A stretch of DNA of 64,000 nucleotides from Luteolibacter pohnpeiensis (GTDB lineage Bacteria > Verrucomicrobiota > Verrucomicrobiia > Verrucomicrobiales > Akkermansiaceae): assembly GCF_016595435.1 (NCBI RefSeq), contig NZ_JAENIJ010000015.1, positions 38,008 through 102,007 on the forward strand, read 5' to 3'. Below are positions 25,747-34,361 of the stretch, in pieces (position 1 is the first letter of the stretch; each line of letters starts with the position of its first letter). The position numbers and the translations under genes are program-made. Under the pieces are notes generated by a model that worked only from the letters and a program-made list of their open reading frames with translations, searched no databases and was not told the DNA's origin.

Positions 25747-27326
25747 CAACGGTAGTAGGTGAATTTTTTCGGATCAAAGGCCTCGCGGATCGCTTCGCCG
25801 ATGAACGTGATCAAAACCAGAAGTCCAACCAGGGCAATGAAGGTGGATGTCACAAGCCATGGGGCGGAAAGGTTCGACAGGCCATCACTCAACAGTCGCC
25901 CCCAAGTTGCATATTCCGGCGGTAAACCGAAACCGAGGTAATCGAGTGAAGCGAGCGACGAAATCAAAGAGGAAAGACTGAACGGAACCAAGGTGACGAT
26001 GATTGCGACCGTATTCGGCAGTAAGTGCCGGAATAGGATGCGCGGAGTCCCAGCCCCCATCACGCGGGCGGCGGAAATGTAGTCACGCCCCCGGTCGCGG
26101 AATGTAGCAGTCCGCATTAGGGCCGTGATCCCCATCCATCCGAAAAAAATCAAAATTCCGAGAATCACCGGCAGGCCCTTGAAACGATACGGCACCATGC
26201 TGGAGATGATGATCACCACGAACAGAAACGGAACGTTCACAAAAATTTCCATGATCCTCTGGACCACCAAATCAAACCAACCGCCAAAAAAGCCCATCAA
26301 CATTCCGATGATGATACCGATCAGATAGACGATGGGCAGGAAGATGATCGCTGCCTTGAAATTCACCTGCAGGCCGCCATATAGATAGGCAACCACGTCG
26401 TAGCCTTGCGAGGTGGTGCCAAGCCAATTCCCGGACTCGATCACCGGCGGTGACGGATGATATTTTACCGCGCGGAGATCGCTGCTTTTCTCTGCTAGAA
26501 ATTCTTCCTTGGAAGCCGTGCCCGTGTATTCCTCGGTCACCAGTTTACCCGCCTCGTAATTGGCCGTGTAAACCGGGTTGTTCTCGCTATCCCAACCATC
26601 TGCAGCACCTTCGAGCACGCCTCGGCGCATGGTGTAGCGGACATGCATCTTCGAGCCTTCCACATCATAATACGATGCCGCCAAACCCCAGTATGGTTCG
26701 CTGGATCTACCAGATTCATAGTAAACCCCTTCCCGCTCAACGAGTGATTTTGATCGCGGAGGCAATGTATCGCCCGTGGGATCAAAGGGAATCAACGGCA
26801 TGATGACTTTCCCGTCTGCAGATCCCTTCAGCTTTCGCTTCAATAGTCGGTAGTTCGCGGGCGCATCGGCATCCTCTCCGACAAGGCCAAAGTCTTTGTT
26901 CTTGTAGGTTTTTTCCTGGAAGGCCGGGAAATACCACTCGCCATGATACTTCACCGCGAGCGCCCGTTTGCCGACGATCATTTGATCCAGTCCAGCGATA
27001 CCCAGTAAGGCCAGCAAGATGATCAAGGAATAGTAGCCGCGCTTGATTTCGCAAAAGCGTCGTAATCTGCGCGCATTCGACGGGCTAAGCGGACCCGCTG
27101 TCCAGGATCGGATCACGATGATCAAACCGCCCAACAACAAAATCATGGCACTTAGCCAACCAAACCAGAGGAATTGGAAACCTGCCCACGGCAAATAAAC
27201 ATTCAACCACGGTATTTCACGGCTGGTCTCAAAAAACCAGCGCACGGTTGGAAATGCGATACCATTGAGCTCACCCACTGTCGCCAGCAGACCGAGAAGC
27301 ATGAAGAAAAATCCGATGATCCGCAT
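25746..27326 (-). CDS. yejE: peptide ABC transporter permease, YejE-like, with large periplasmic insertion
   Basis: Inner-membrane permease of 526 residues, against ~340 in E. coli YejE. The C-terminal half matches the family: GFFGGWFDLVVQRIMEIFVN, the EAA loop YISAARVMGAGTPRILFRHL, SLDYLGFGLPPEYATWGRLL, and the YejE-type end LITFIGEAIREAFDPKK. Between the N-terminal membrane helices and the permease core lies ~190 residues of soluble sequence. Within it are MORN-like lines (KMHVRYTMRRGVLEGAADGW, NPVYTANYEAGKLVTEEYTG). ATG 27326 is 2 nt after the YejB stop. The inserted domain is assigned by eye only. Confidence 0.9.
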   Translation of the reverse strand: MRIIGFFFMLLGLLATVGELNGIAFPTVRWFFETSREIPWLNVYLPWAGFQFLWFGWLSAMILLLGGLIIVIRSWTAGPLSPSNARRLRRFCEIKRGYYSLIILLALLGIAGLDQMIVGKRALAVKYHGEWYFPAFQEKTYKNKDFGLVGEDADAPANYRLLKRKLKGSADGKVIMPLIPFDPTGDTLPPRSKSLVEREGVYYESGRSSEPYWGLAASYYDVEGSKMHVRYTMRRGVLEGAADGWDSENNPVYTANYEAGKLVTEEYTGTASKEEFLAEKSSDLRAVKYHPSPPVIESGNWLGTTSQGYDVVAYLYGGLQVNFKAAIIFLPIVYLIGIIIGMLMGFFGGWFDLVVQRIMEIFVNVPFLFVVIIISSMVPYRFKGLPVILGILIFFGWMGITALMRTATFRDRGRDYISAARVMGAGTPRILFRHLLPNTVAIIVTLVPFSLSSLISSLASLDYLGFGLPPEYATWGRLLSDGLSNLSAPWLVTSTFIALVGLLVLITFIGEAIREAFDPKKFTYYR

Positions 27327-27328
27327 GG

Positions 27329-28675
27329 TTATTCAAATTTGATGCGTGGATCGACCAACGCGACGATGAAGTCCGATAACACATTGCCGATCAAAAGAAG
27401 GAAGCCGGCAATGGTGAGGGTGCCCATGATCACCGGCACATCGCGCGCGATCACTGATTGATATTGCAAGAGTCCGAAACCTTGGATGTCGAACACGGTC
27501 TCGATCAACATGGAACCACCGATGAACACTTCAACCAGGCTACCGAGCGTGGTCGCAATGGGAATCATGGAGTTGCGCAAAGCATGGCGGAAAACCGCGC
27601 CACGAAAGCTGACCCCTTTCGCCACTGCCGTGCGGACATAATCCGCCGCCAGATTATCCATCAGGTTATTTTTCGTGAGCATGGTCAGCATCGCGAATCC
27701 GGTGACCACATAACAAAGCAGGGGTAAAACCGTGTGACTCGCCAAATCCTTGGCTTGGCCCCAAAATGTCATCTGCGCGAAATCCGGACTCGTGAGTCCA
27801 AACATGGGAAAGATGTTTTTCTCAGAACCGAGGTAAACCAACAGAATGGCTCCCAGGGCAAATCCTGGAATGGAGTAGCCGATGAAAATCAAAACCGAAC
27901 TGAATGAATCAATAAACGTTCTGTGTTTCAGCGCCTTGAGAATACCCAGCGGAATACAAACCGAATAGGTGATGATCGCTGTTAGAATTCCGAAATAAGC
28001 CGCCACCGGCATCCGGGCCAAAATCATCTCATCCACCCGATCCGTGTAAGCGGTGGACCGCCCAAGATCGCCCTCTAACAATCCGGAGAAGCGCGTTTGA
28101 TAAGCAACCGCTCTGGGCCGGTAGGATGGCAGCTTCTGCGCATCCGGATTTCGGCGATGGTAGCGCTCCTGCCGGTCTTTTTCCGACTCGATCTTTACTT
28201 TCCAGCCCTGGTCTGAAATCGGTTTGCCCGTATCAGCGAACACAGCCGATGCGACATTGCCATTTGAGTCGCGATTGACGTGCACCAGCCTGCCATCATT
28301 TTTCAAAACCACGACCGCGGTGCGATCCATGTCCAGGCCTCCGCCGATCGTTTCCTCCCCTCGGCTTCCATACTCGGCTTTTGACAGTCTGGTTTCCTTT
28401 GGCATCACACCCAGCCACTGCAGATAACTGATGTATACTGGCTTATCCAATCCGTATTGCTCCTCTAGCTCCTCAAGCTGCTCCTCGCTCAGACCGCCTG
28501 ACTGGCCCGGGCCGCCGGAACCTTTACCACCCTGATCCGCACCTTTTGCGGCTTCCTGCAGCTTTCTTTGCATCGGCCCGCCGGGGACAAATCGGGTGAT
28601 GGTGAAGACAAGCAGCGTGATTCCAAGCAAAGTTGGAGGAATCAGAAGCAGTCGTCGGATAAAATAGCTTTTCAC
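27329..28675 (-). CDS. yejB: peptide ABC transporter permease, YejB-like, with periplasmic insertion
   Basis: Inner-membrane permease of 448 residues with a GTG start at 28675. The N-terminus MKSYFIRRLLLIPPTLLGIT and FTITRFVPGGPMQRKL are typical of OppB/YejB. After a Gly-rich stretch (KGADQGGKGSGGPGQSGGLS) and the family's YGLDKPVYISYLQWL, ~110 extra residues (VVVLKNDGRLVHVNRDSNGN ...) are inserted. The permease core then resumes with GDLGRSTAYTDRVDEMILAR, the EAA loop DYVRTAVAKGVSFRGAVFRH and the YejB-like end FIVALVDPRIKFE. It is the first gene of a seven-gene minus-strand operon and divergent from the OppA-like gene (134 bp between starts). Confidence 0.9.
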   Translation of the reverse strand: MKSYFIRRLLLIPPTLLGITLLVFTITRFVPGGPMQRKLQEAAKGADQGGKGSGGPGQSGGLSEEQLEELEEQYGLDKPVYISYLQWLGVMPKETRLSKAEYGSRGEETIGGGLDMDRTAVVVLKNDGRLVHVNRDSNGNVASAVFADTGKPISDQGWKVKIESEKDRQERYHRRNPDAQKLPSYRPRAVAYQTRFSGLLEGDLGRSTAYTDRVDEMILARMPVAAYFGILTAIITYSVCIPLGILKALKHRTFIDSFSSVLIFIGYSIPGFALGAILLVYLGSEKNIFPMFGLTSPDFAQMTFWGQAKDLASHTVLPLLCYVVTGFAMLTMLTKNNLMDNLAADYVRTAVAKGVSFRGAVFRHALRNSMIPIATTLGSLVEVFIGGSMLIETVFDIQGFGLLQYQSVIARDVPVIMGTLTIAGFLLLIGNVLSDFIVALVDPRIKFE

Positions 28676-28809
28676 GGTAGATGCGCGCTGTTTTTGAACA
28701 TGGATGCCGGGTCATGCAAGCAAGACACCCCTACAAAGCGTCACAAAACTTCTCTACCGGTAAAAATTCCACTGCAATCCTCGCGCCAAGCCATAAGAAT
28801 CCCGCCGTC

Positions 28810-30411
28810 ATGCTTCGCCGGCTCATCATTTTACTCCTACCAGCCCTCGGATTTCTAGTTTCCTGCCAGAAGGAAACCCAGGTCGAACGCGCCAATCGGG
28901 AAGGCATTTTCCTTACCGGAAATTCTGCTGAGCCGAAGTCGCTAGACCTGCAACAGGTCACAGGAGTCCCTGAAGGTAAGATCATCACATCCTTGTTTGA
29001 AGGACTTGTCGCAGACGATCCGGAAAACGATGACGGAACTCCGCCGGGCGCCGCGACGTCTTGGGAGCACAACGATGACCTCACTGAATGGACCTTCCAT
29101 TTGCAACCCGAGGGGCGCTGGTCAGATGGCGTTCCCGTCACCGCTGACGACTTTGTTTTTGCCTACAACCGGCTTCTGCACCCGGATTTTGCCGGTCCAT
29201 ATGCGGAAATGTTGTATTTTTTGAAGAACGCGGAGGAATTTAATAAGGGCAAAATTACCGATTTCTCCCAAGTCGGGGTCAAGGCCATCGACGATCACAC
29301 TTTATTCGTCAAACTCCGTGAGCCGGTCCCGTTTCTTCCTTCTCTAACACGCCACTACACCTGGTTCCCGGTTCCCAAACACGTGATTCTCAAGTTCGGC
29401 AAAATGCAGGACCGCTTCACGGATTGGTCGGTCCTGCCGAACATGGTTGGCAACGGCCCGTTCAAACTCAAAACCTGGCGCTTCCACGATGTCATCGAAG
29501 TTGAGCGAAACACCTACTACTGGGATGCCAAAAACGTCGGCCTGAATGGCATTCGATTCTTCCCGATCGAAAATCCTTTCACGGAAACACGGGCCTTTCT
29601 CTCCGGCCAGCTCCACAATATCTACACGCTACCATCCGATCTCATCCCAGCCGCGAAAAAGGAATACCCACAGTATTTGCACCAGGAACCTTATGTCGGC
29701 ACGGTATTCGTAAGGCTAAACACCACGCGCAAAGGACTTGATAATGAAAAAGTTCGCAATGCGCTCTCGCTCGCGCTCGATCGGGAAAGCATCTGCAAAT
29801 ACATCATGGAGGGATATACTCCTACGACCTCTTTCGTTCCAAAGATGGGAGCCTACGAACCAGAGCCGGTTCTATCATTTAATCCCGAGAAGGCCCGGGC
29901 CCTGCTTGCAGAAGCGGGCTATCCAGATGGCAAAGGCTTTCCGCGTTTTTCGGTCCTCATTTCGAAACCAGATGCCAAAGCCAGCATCGAAGCCATGCAA
30001 GCGATGTGGCGTAAGCACCTCAATATTCTCGTGGACATTCAAATCAAAGACTGGGGCTCATTTGTGACCGCCCAACAAAATCTCGACTTCGACATCGCGG
30101 TCGGAGGCTGGATCGGGGACTACCTTGACCCAACGACTTTCCTCAATCTTTGGACCAAGGGAAATGGTAACAACAACACAGGATGGAGTGATCCTGCCTA
30201 TGAAGCACTATTGAGCGAAGCCGCACTTACTGCAGATGCGGCCAAACGCCTGGAAATCCTGAAACGTGCTGAACTCATGGTGATGAAGGCCCAGCCCATT
30301 ATCCCGGTTTCATGGTATTCCCGGAATTACCTCCTGCGCCCGGAGGTCAAAGGTTGGCACCCACTGTTGCTGGACAATCACCCTTGGAAATCCATCCGCC
30401 TCGAAAAATAA
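28810..30411 (+). CDS. oppA: oligopeptide ABC transporter substrate-binding lipoprotein (OppA-like)
   Basis: Family 5 solute-binding protein, about 533 residues. The lipoprotein signal is MLRRLIILLLPALGFLVSCQ, lipobox LVSC. Typical OppA features: LTGNSAEPKSLDLQQVTG, LFEGLVADDPENDD, EWTFHLQPEGRWSDGVPVTA, NGPFKLKTWRFHDVIEVERN and the C-terminal IIPVSWYSRNYLLRPEVKGW. ATG 28810 was chosen because the signal peptide starts there; upstream codons in frame are unlikely. It is the first gene of a plus-strand operon with oppB and oppC and divergent from the Yej-like operon. Confidence 0.93.
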   Translation: MLRRLIILLLPALGFLVSCQKETQVERANREGIFLTGNSAEPKSLDLQQVTGVPEGKIITSLFEGLVADDPENDDGTPPGAATSWEHNDDLTEWTFHLQPEGRWSDGVPVTADDFVFAYNRLLHPDFAGPYAEMLYFLKNAEEFNKGKITDFSQVGVKAIDDHTLFVKLREPVPFLPSLTRHYTWFPVPKHVILKFGKMQDRFTDWSVLPNMVGNGPFKLKTWRFHDVIEVERNTYYWDAKNVGLNGIRFFPIENPFTETRAFLSGQLHNIYTLPSDLIPAAKKEYPQYLHQEPYVGTVFVRLNTTRKGLDNEKVRNALSLALDRESICKYIMEGYTPTTSFVPKMGAYEPEPVLSFNPEKARALLAEAGYPDGKGFPRFSVLISKPDAKASIEAMQAMWRKHLNILVDIQIKDWGSFVTAQQNLDFDIAVGGWIGDYLDPTTFLNLWTKGNGNNNTGWSDPAYEALLSEAALTADAAKRLEILKRAELMVMKAQPIIPVSWYSRNYLLRPEVKGWHPLLLDNHPWKSIRLEK

Positions 30412-30445
30412 TCAGCCAGCTCCCTGAACTCTTTTCTCTTCCCCG

Positions 30446-31378
30446 ATGCTCGCCAATATTTTCTCACGCCTCTTACAGGGCTTACTCGTACTCTTCGTAC
30501 TTTTCACCGTTACGTTTTTCCTGATCAAGGCACTCCCGGGCGGCCCCTTCAAATCCACTGAAAGAGCCATCCCAGAGCACATTCGCGCCAAGATTGAGGC
30601 ATACTACGGCTTGGATAAACCGACTGCTGTGCAGTATGTGATCCAGCTCAAAAATTACATCATCAACCAAGATCTGGGCACCAGCTTGCGGTTAGAAGGT
30701 CGACAGGTCAGTGAGATCATCGGCCAGGCTTTCCCGGTTTCTTGCATGCTTGGTGTGGTCGCCATGATGGTGGCCATCGTGATCGGCATCCCGCTTGGCG
30801 TCATCGCAGCCTGGAAAAAGAATAGCTGGATGGATTACTCTGCAATGGCCGTCGCCATGATCGGCATCTGCATTCCCAGCTTTGTCGTCGGCCCGGTTCT
30901 AGCCGATCAATTTGGCCGTCGAATGAGCCTGCTCCCGGCCATGGGTTGGGATGCAACCCATCCAACTTCCTGGATATTGCCTTCCATCACGCTCGGTCTA
31001 GCAACCGCGGCGTATTTATCCCGCCTCACCCGAGCTGGAATGCTCGATATCTTGAACCAAGATTTTACCCGCACTGCCCGCGCCAAGGGAGTCGATAGTT
31101 TCCGCTTATTGGTCCGGCACTGCCTGAGAGGTGGCCTGATTCCAGCAGTTGCCTTTATCGGCCCTGCCTTCGCTGCCATCATTTCCGGATCGGTCGTGAT
31201 TGAAAGCATCTTTGCCATGCCAGGGCTTGGCCTCCATTTCATCAAGGCAATCCAAGTCGGAGACGCCCCTGTCATCCTCGGCATCGTGCTTCTTTACGGC
31301 CTGCTGATCATCACCGCCAATTTCATCACCGATCTCCTCGGCATGTGGCTCAACCCACGCCTCCGTGGCAACCGCTGA
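30446..31378 (+). CDS. oppB: oligopeptide ABC transporter permease OppB
   Basis: Inner-membrane permease, 310 residues, normal family length with no insertion. N-terminal MLANIFSRLLQGLLVLFVLF and FFLIKALPGGPF, then AYYGLDKPTAVQYVIQLKNY and DLGTSLRLEGRQVSEIIGQA. The EAA loop is DFTRTARAKGVDSFRLLVRH, and SGSVVIESIFAMPGLGLHFI is conserved. It starts 34 bp after the oppA stop and ends 20 bp before the oppC start. Confidence 0.94.
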   Translation: MLANIFSRLLQGLLVLFVLFTVTFFLIKALPGGPFKSTERAIPEHIRAKIEAYYGLDKPTAVQYVIQLKNYIINQDLGTSLRLEGRQVSEIIGQAFPVSCMLGVVAMMVAIVIGIPLGVIAAWKKNSWMDYSAMAVAMIGICIPSFVVGPVLADQFGRRMSLLPAMGWDATHPTSWILPSITLGLATAAYLSRLTRAGMLDILNQDFTRTARAKGVDSFRLLVRHCLRGGLIPAVAFIGPAFAAIISGSVVIESIFAMPGLGLHFIKAIQVGDAPVILGIVLLYGLLIITANFITDLLGMWLNPRLRGNR

Positions 31379-31398
31379 AATCACAATCCTCTTTCTTC

Positions 31399-32373
31399 AT
31401 GTCTGCCGTCACCGCTGAAAAAAACAATTCGCTTTGGAGCGATGCTCGCCACCGCCTGATGCGGAATCGCGCCGCCCTCATCAGTCTCATCGTCCTCACG
31501 GTCATCATCTTTTGCTGTCTGGTTCTACCACTTCTGGGCTTCCTACATGATCCAAACGCCCAAGCACTCCCTGACAAAAATCTAGCCCCATCCGGCGCAC
31601 ACTGGTTTGGCACGGATAATCTCGGCCGGGATATCTTCGCCCGAGTTGTTTATGGAGGCCGCATCTCGATTGCGGTTGGTCTGATCACTACTTTGGTATC
31701 CGTCACGATCGGGGTCTGTTATGGGGCGATTTCCGGATACGTCAGTGGAAGAACCGATGCCATCATGATGCGGATTGTGGACATTCTGTATGCCCTTCCT
31801 TTCCTGATCATTGTCATTCTACTCGGGAAAACCATTGAGCCGGCTACGGCCAAACTCACCGATACCGTCGTTGGCTGGTTCACTTCTGCGGATGCATCGG
31901 TTGAATCGATCAATGCCACCCGAGCCTGGATCGAGCCGATTACCACGCTGGTTCCGCTCTTCGTTGCAATCGGAGCCCTTTCCTGGCTCACGGTTTCACG
32001 GATTGTTCGTGCTCAGGTACAAGGCGTTGCCAAACAGGAATTTGTGGAAGCAGCGCGCTCGCTCGGACTGGGTAATTTCCGCATCCTTTTCCGCCATATT
32101 CTGCCCAACACACTCGGCCCCATCATCGTTTACACCACGCTTACCATTCCCAGCGTGATGTTATTCGAGGCCACTCTGTCCTTCCTCGGCATGGGCGTAA
32201 AACCTCCTTACGCTTCCTGGGGAAATCTCATCAACGAAGGGGCGAATTTGATGCTGTCGAACATCTGGCTGCTGTTCTTCCCAACTCTTTTATTCTCCGC
32301 TACTTTGTTCGCGTTGAATTTCCTGGGAGATGGTTTGCGTGATGCGCTCGACCCTCGCTCCGCGAAAGATTAG
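31399..32373 (+). CDS. oppC: oligopeptide ABC transporter permease OppC
   Basis: Inner-membrane permease of about 324 residues. SLWSDARHRLMRNRAALISL and LIVLTVIIFCCLVLPLLGFL form the N-terminal membrane segment. GAHWFGTDNLGRDIFARVVY is the classic OppC/DppC signature. The EAA loop is EFVEAARSLGLGNFRILFRH, and the end LNFLGDGLRDALDPRSAKD is typical. A ~40-residue segment (KTIEPATAKLTDTVVGWFTS ...) between helices is longer than in E. coli OppC. ATG 31399 was chosen; an upstream in-frame start at 31345 overlaps oppB. No ATPase genes follow, so this operon needs ATPases from elsewhere. Confidence 0.93.
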   Translation: MSAVTAEKNNSLWSDARHRLMRNRAALISLIVLTVIIFCCLVLPLLGFLHDPNAQALPDKNLAPSGAHWFGTDNLGRDIFARVVYGGRISIAVGLITTLVSVTIGVCYGAISGYVSGRTDAIMMRIVDILYALPFLIIVILLGKTIEPATAKLTDTVVGWFTSADASVESINATRAWIEPITTLVPLFVAIGALSWLTVSRIVRAQVQGVAKQEFVEAARSLGLGNFRILFRHILPNTLGPIIVYTTLTIPSVMLFEATLSFLGMGVKPPYASWGNLINEGANLMLSNIWLLFFPTLLFSATLFALNFLGDGLRDALDPRSAKD

Positions 32374-32505
32374 GGCGAACCTCTGATCGAGAAGGAGGCG
32401 ACATGATTGAGTTTCTGGATCAAACAACTGATTTATCCATTGCCTAATGTCACCTTTTCTACAAGTCTCGCCTGCAACAAAGATCCGTTGATGTCCTCCG
32501 AATCC

Positions 32506-33099
32506 ATGAAAATCCAGATTCCGCTGCTGAGATTGCCATGCCTTGCGGTAGTTGCTGCCTGCGCATGGCTGGGTCAGGAAGTGTCGTCTGCTGCAGTCAT
32601 TTCTCCGGACGGCACACCGTTCTCCGATCTGCTCGCAACACCTTCAGAAACCTGGGACGCAGCGTTGCTGAATCAGGATTTCAGGATGATCTCCACCCAG
32701 ATTGACTGGGCGGATTCCGACTTTATCGACATTTTGGCTTCTTCTGGAACCACGAGCCTGAGGCTCGATCCGGATCGTGAATCAGACCTGTTTCTCGTCA
32801 TGAGAATCCGCCACGGTTCCGGCTCATTGCCGGGCTGGAACATCGTCGGCGCTTATTTCGCGGGCAGCCTCCCCCCGGGGTTTGAGACTCTGAACTCGTC
32901 TGATCCTATCGATTCACCTCTGGCTGAAAGTACCGATGCGATCCTAGAATCAGCAACAGCCGCAGATCCCGCAATCGACGGTGTGGTTACTGGGGCTCGT
33001 TACGATTCGCTGGTTCGCGCCCTGGTGCCGGAACCCTCCTCATCATTGCTTTTCATCGGCTCAGCACTTGGATTGCTGATTCGTAGAAAGCGGGCTTAA
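32506..33099 (+). CDS. PEP-CTERM sorting domain protein
   Basis: Exported protein of about 197 residues with an N-terminal signal peptide (MKIQIPLLRLPCLAVVAACA ... VSSAA). The C-terminal PEP-CTERM signal VPEPSSSLLFIGSALGLLIR ends RRKRA: the PEP motif, a hydrophobic helix and a basic tail. Such signals are processed by exosortase in other bacteria; no exosortase gene is in this window. The middle has no recognised domain. An ATG five codons upstream (32491) is equally possible. Its stop shares TTAA at 33096-33099 with the convergent flippase-like gene. Confidence 0.85.
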   Translation: MKIQIPLLRLPCLAVVAACAWLGQEVSSAAVISPDGTPFSDLLATPSETWDAALLNQDFRMISTQIDWADSDFIDILASSGTTSLRLDPDRESDLFLVMRIRHGSGSLPGWNIVGAYFAGSLPPGFETLNSSDPIDSPLAESTDAILESATAADPAIDGVVTGARYDSLVRALVPEPSSSLLFIGSALGLLIRRKRA

Positions 33100-34088
33100 C
33101 CGGCTGCATTTTCGAAGTCGTGACGGTGAAACCGGTCACGAGGTTTCAGGAAAAACAAGGCTCCAACCAGCGCCCAAAAAACATTGCAGGCAAAACCCGC
33201 AAGAGATGCCGCCACGGCTATCGTTGCAGGCACGCCAGCGAGATCCTTGAGCAAAACCTCGAACAGTTTTTCCCGCACTCCCACGCCACCTACAGAAACC
33301 GGCATGGAACAGATGGAATCGATTACAGGCATCGCCGTGAAAATCGTCCCCGCTGAGGCCGTTCCTCCGACAGCCCGAAGGCCACACCAAAACGAGGCAA
33401 AGTAGGCCGCCAGCAGAAGCAGCGAAAGACCAAGCCCGACGAGCATGTGCCTCCATTTCCGGCGATAGACGTCGTAAATTTCCGGCATTTGCCGCATGAT
33501 TGGAAAGCGATCGAAGCGGCCGTTCGCGTGAATTCGCTGATGCACCGGCGGAGAGGCGCAGATGAAAATCAGGGCGATCATCAGCAACCCGCCTCCCAGG
33601 GTGACCCAAGCGAAGCGAATCACCTCTTTCCCCAACCGGCTTTGTTCCGCGAGCGCATCGAACTGAACCGCTGAAATCACAAAAAACACCAGTGCCAATG
33701 CGACCAGCCCCATCAGGTGGTCCATCAGGATCGTCATGGTGATGAGAACCTTGTGGTTCGGCCGATCCCGATTCAACAAAATCACCCGTGCCGCATCGCC
33801 ACCAATTCCGCCGAACGAGACCAAATTGAACAAGTTGCCGATCATGGTCAGCTCAACCGCCCGGCCCAAGGAAATGCGCAGTGACTGGGCATCCAAAAAC
33901 GCCAGCCAACGCAATGCGGTCAGCACCACAGCAAGTCCTGCGAACCCGGCTCCGGCTGCAAGCCAACGGAAATCCATCGCCCCCGGTCGGGTCAGCACGG
34001 AGTGGCGCCAATCCACTTTGGAAAAGGCCCACCACAGGCAAACCGCGGTGAGCACCAGCTTCAGCAAAAACAGCAGCGCGTTTTTCAC
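33096..34088 (-). CDS. flippase-like / lysylphosphatidylglycerol synthase TM-region membrane protein
   Basis: Polytopic membrane protein of 330 residues resembling the membrane region of MprF and the YbhN/UPF0104 family, which includes lipid flippases. Hydrophobic segments include KLVLTAVCLWWAFSKVDW, WLAAGAGFAGLAVVLTALRW and MGLVALALVFFVISAVQF. The family-like core is ELTMIGNLFNLVSFGGIGGD, and SMPVSVGGVGVREKLFEVLL near the C-terminus is a strong signature. There is no lysyl-transferase domain. GTG 34088 overlaps the ACP stop (GTGA). The operon with ACP and a FabG-type reductase suggests a lipid or acyl substrate, which is inference. Confidence 0.82.
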   Translation of the reverse strand: MKNALLFLLKLVLTAVCLWWAFSKVDWRHSVLTRPGAMDFRWLAAGAGFAGLAVVLTALRWLAFLDAQSLRISLGRAVELTMIGNLFNLVSFGGIGGDAARVILLNRDRPNHKVLITMTILMDHLMGLVALALVFFVISAVQFDALAEQSRLGKEVIRFAWVTLGGGLLMIALIFICASPPVHQRIHANGRFDRFPIMRQMPEIYDVYRRKWRHMLVGLGLSLLLLAAYFASFWCGLRAVGGTASAGTIFTAMPVIDSICSMPVSVGGVGVREKLFEVLLKDLAGVPATIAVAASLAGFACNVFWALVGALFFLKPRDRFHRHDFENAAG

Positions 34089-34342
34089 GCGGATTTCTCG
34101 ATTTCCTGCGCGATGGTTTCGACACTTTCGAGAATGCCTTTGGCTTCACCCGCATTGCCGATTTTCAAGCCGAAGTACTTTTCAAGTGCCACGACCAATT
34201 GCAAGGCGTCGACCGAGTCCAGTCCCAGCCCATCGCCTCCGAAAATCGGCGTGGTGTCACCGATTTCAGCTGGTTCCATTTCGAGCATCAGCTCTTCAAC
34301 CATCACTTCTTTGATCCGCTGTCTCAGTTCCTCGCCTTGCAT
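34085..34342 (-). CDS. acyl carrier protein
   Basis: Carrier of about 85 residues. The phosphopantetheine attachment serine is in DGLGLDSVDALQLVVALEKY, followed by FGLKIGNAGEAKGILESVET. Acidic helices before it (RQRIKEVMVEELMLEMEP) fit the ACP fold. The DSVDAL context (rather than DSLDTVE of fatty-acid AcpP) suggests a specialised carrier, not the housekeeping one. ATG 34342 is used; a TTG at 34381 overlapping the fabG end by 20 bp is possible. It sits between a FabG-type reductase and a flippase-like gene with overlapping ends. Confidence 0.88.
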   Translation of the reverse strand: MQGEELRQRIKEVMVEELMLEMEPAEIGDTTPIFGGDGLGLDSVDALQLVVALEKYFGLKIGNAGEAKGILESVETIAQEIEKSA

Positions 34343-34361
34343 GTCGTTGTTTTTCAAATCT

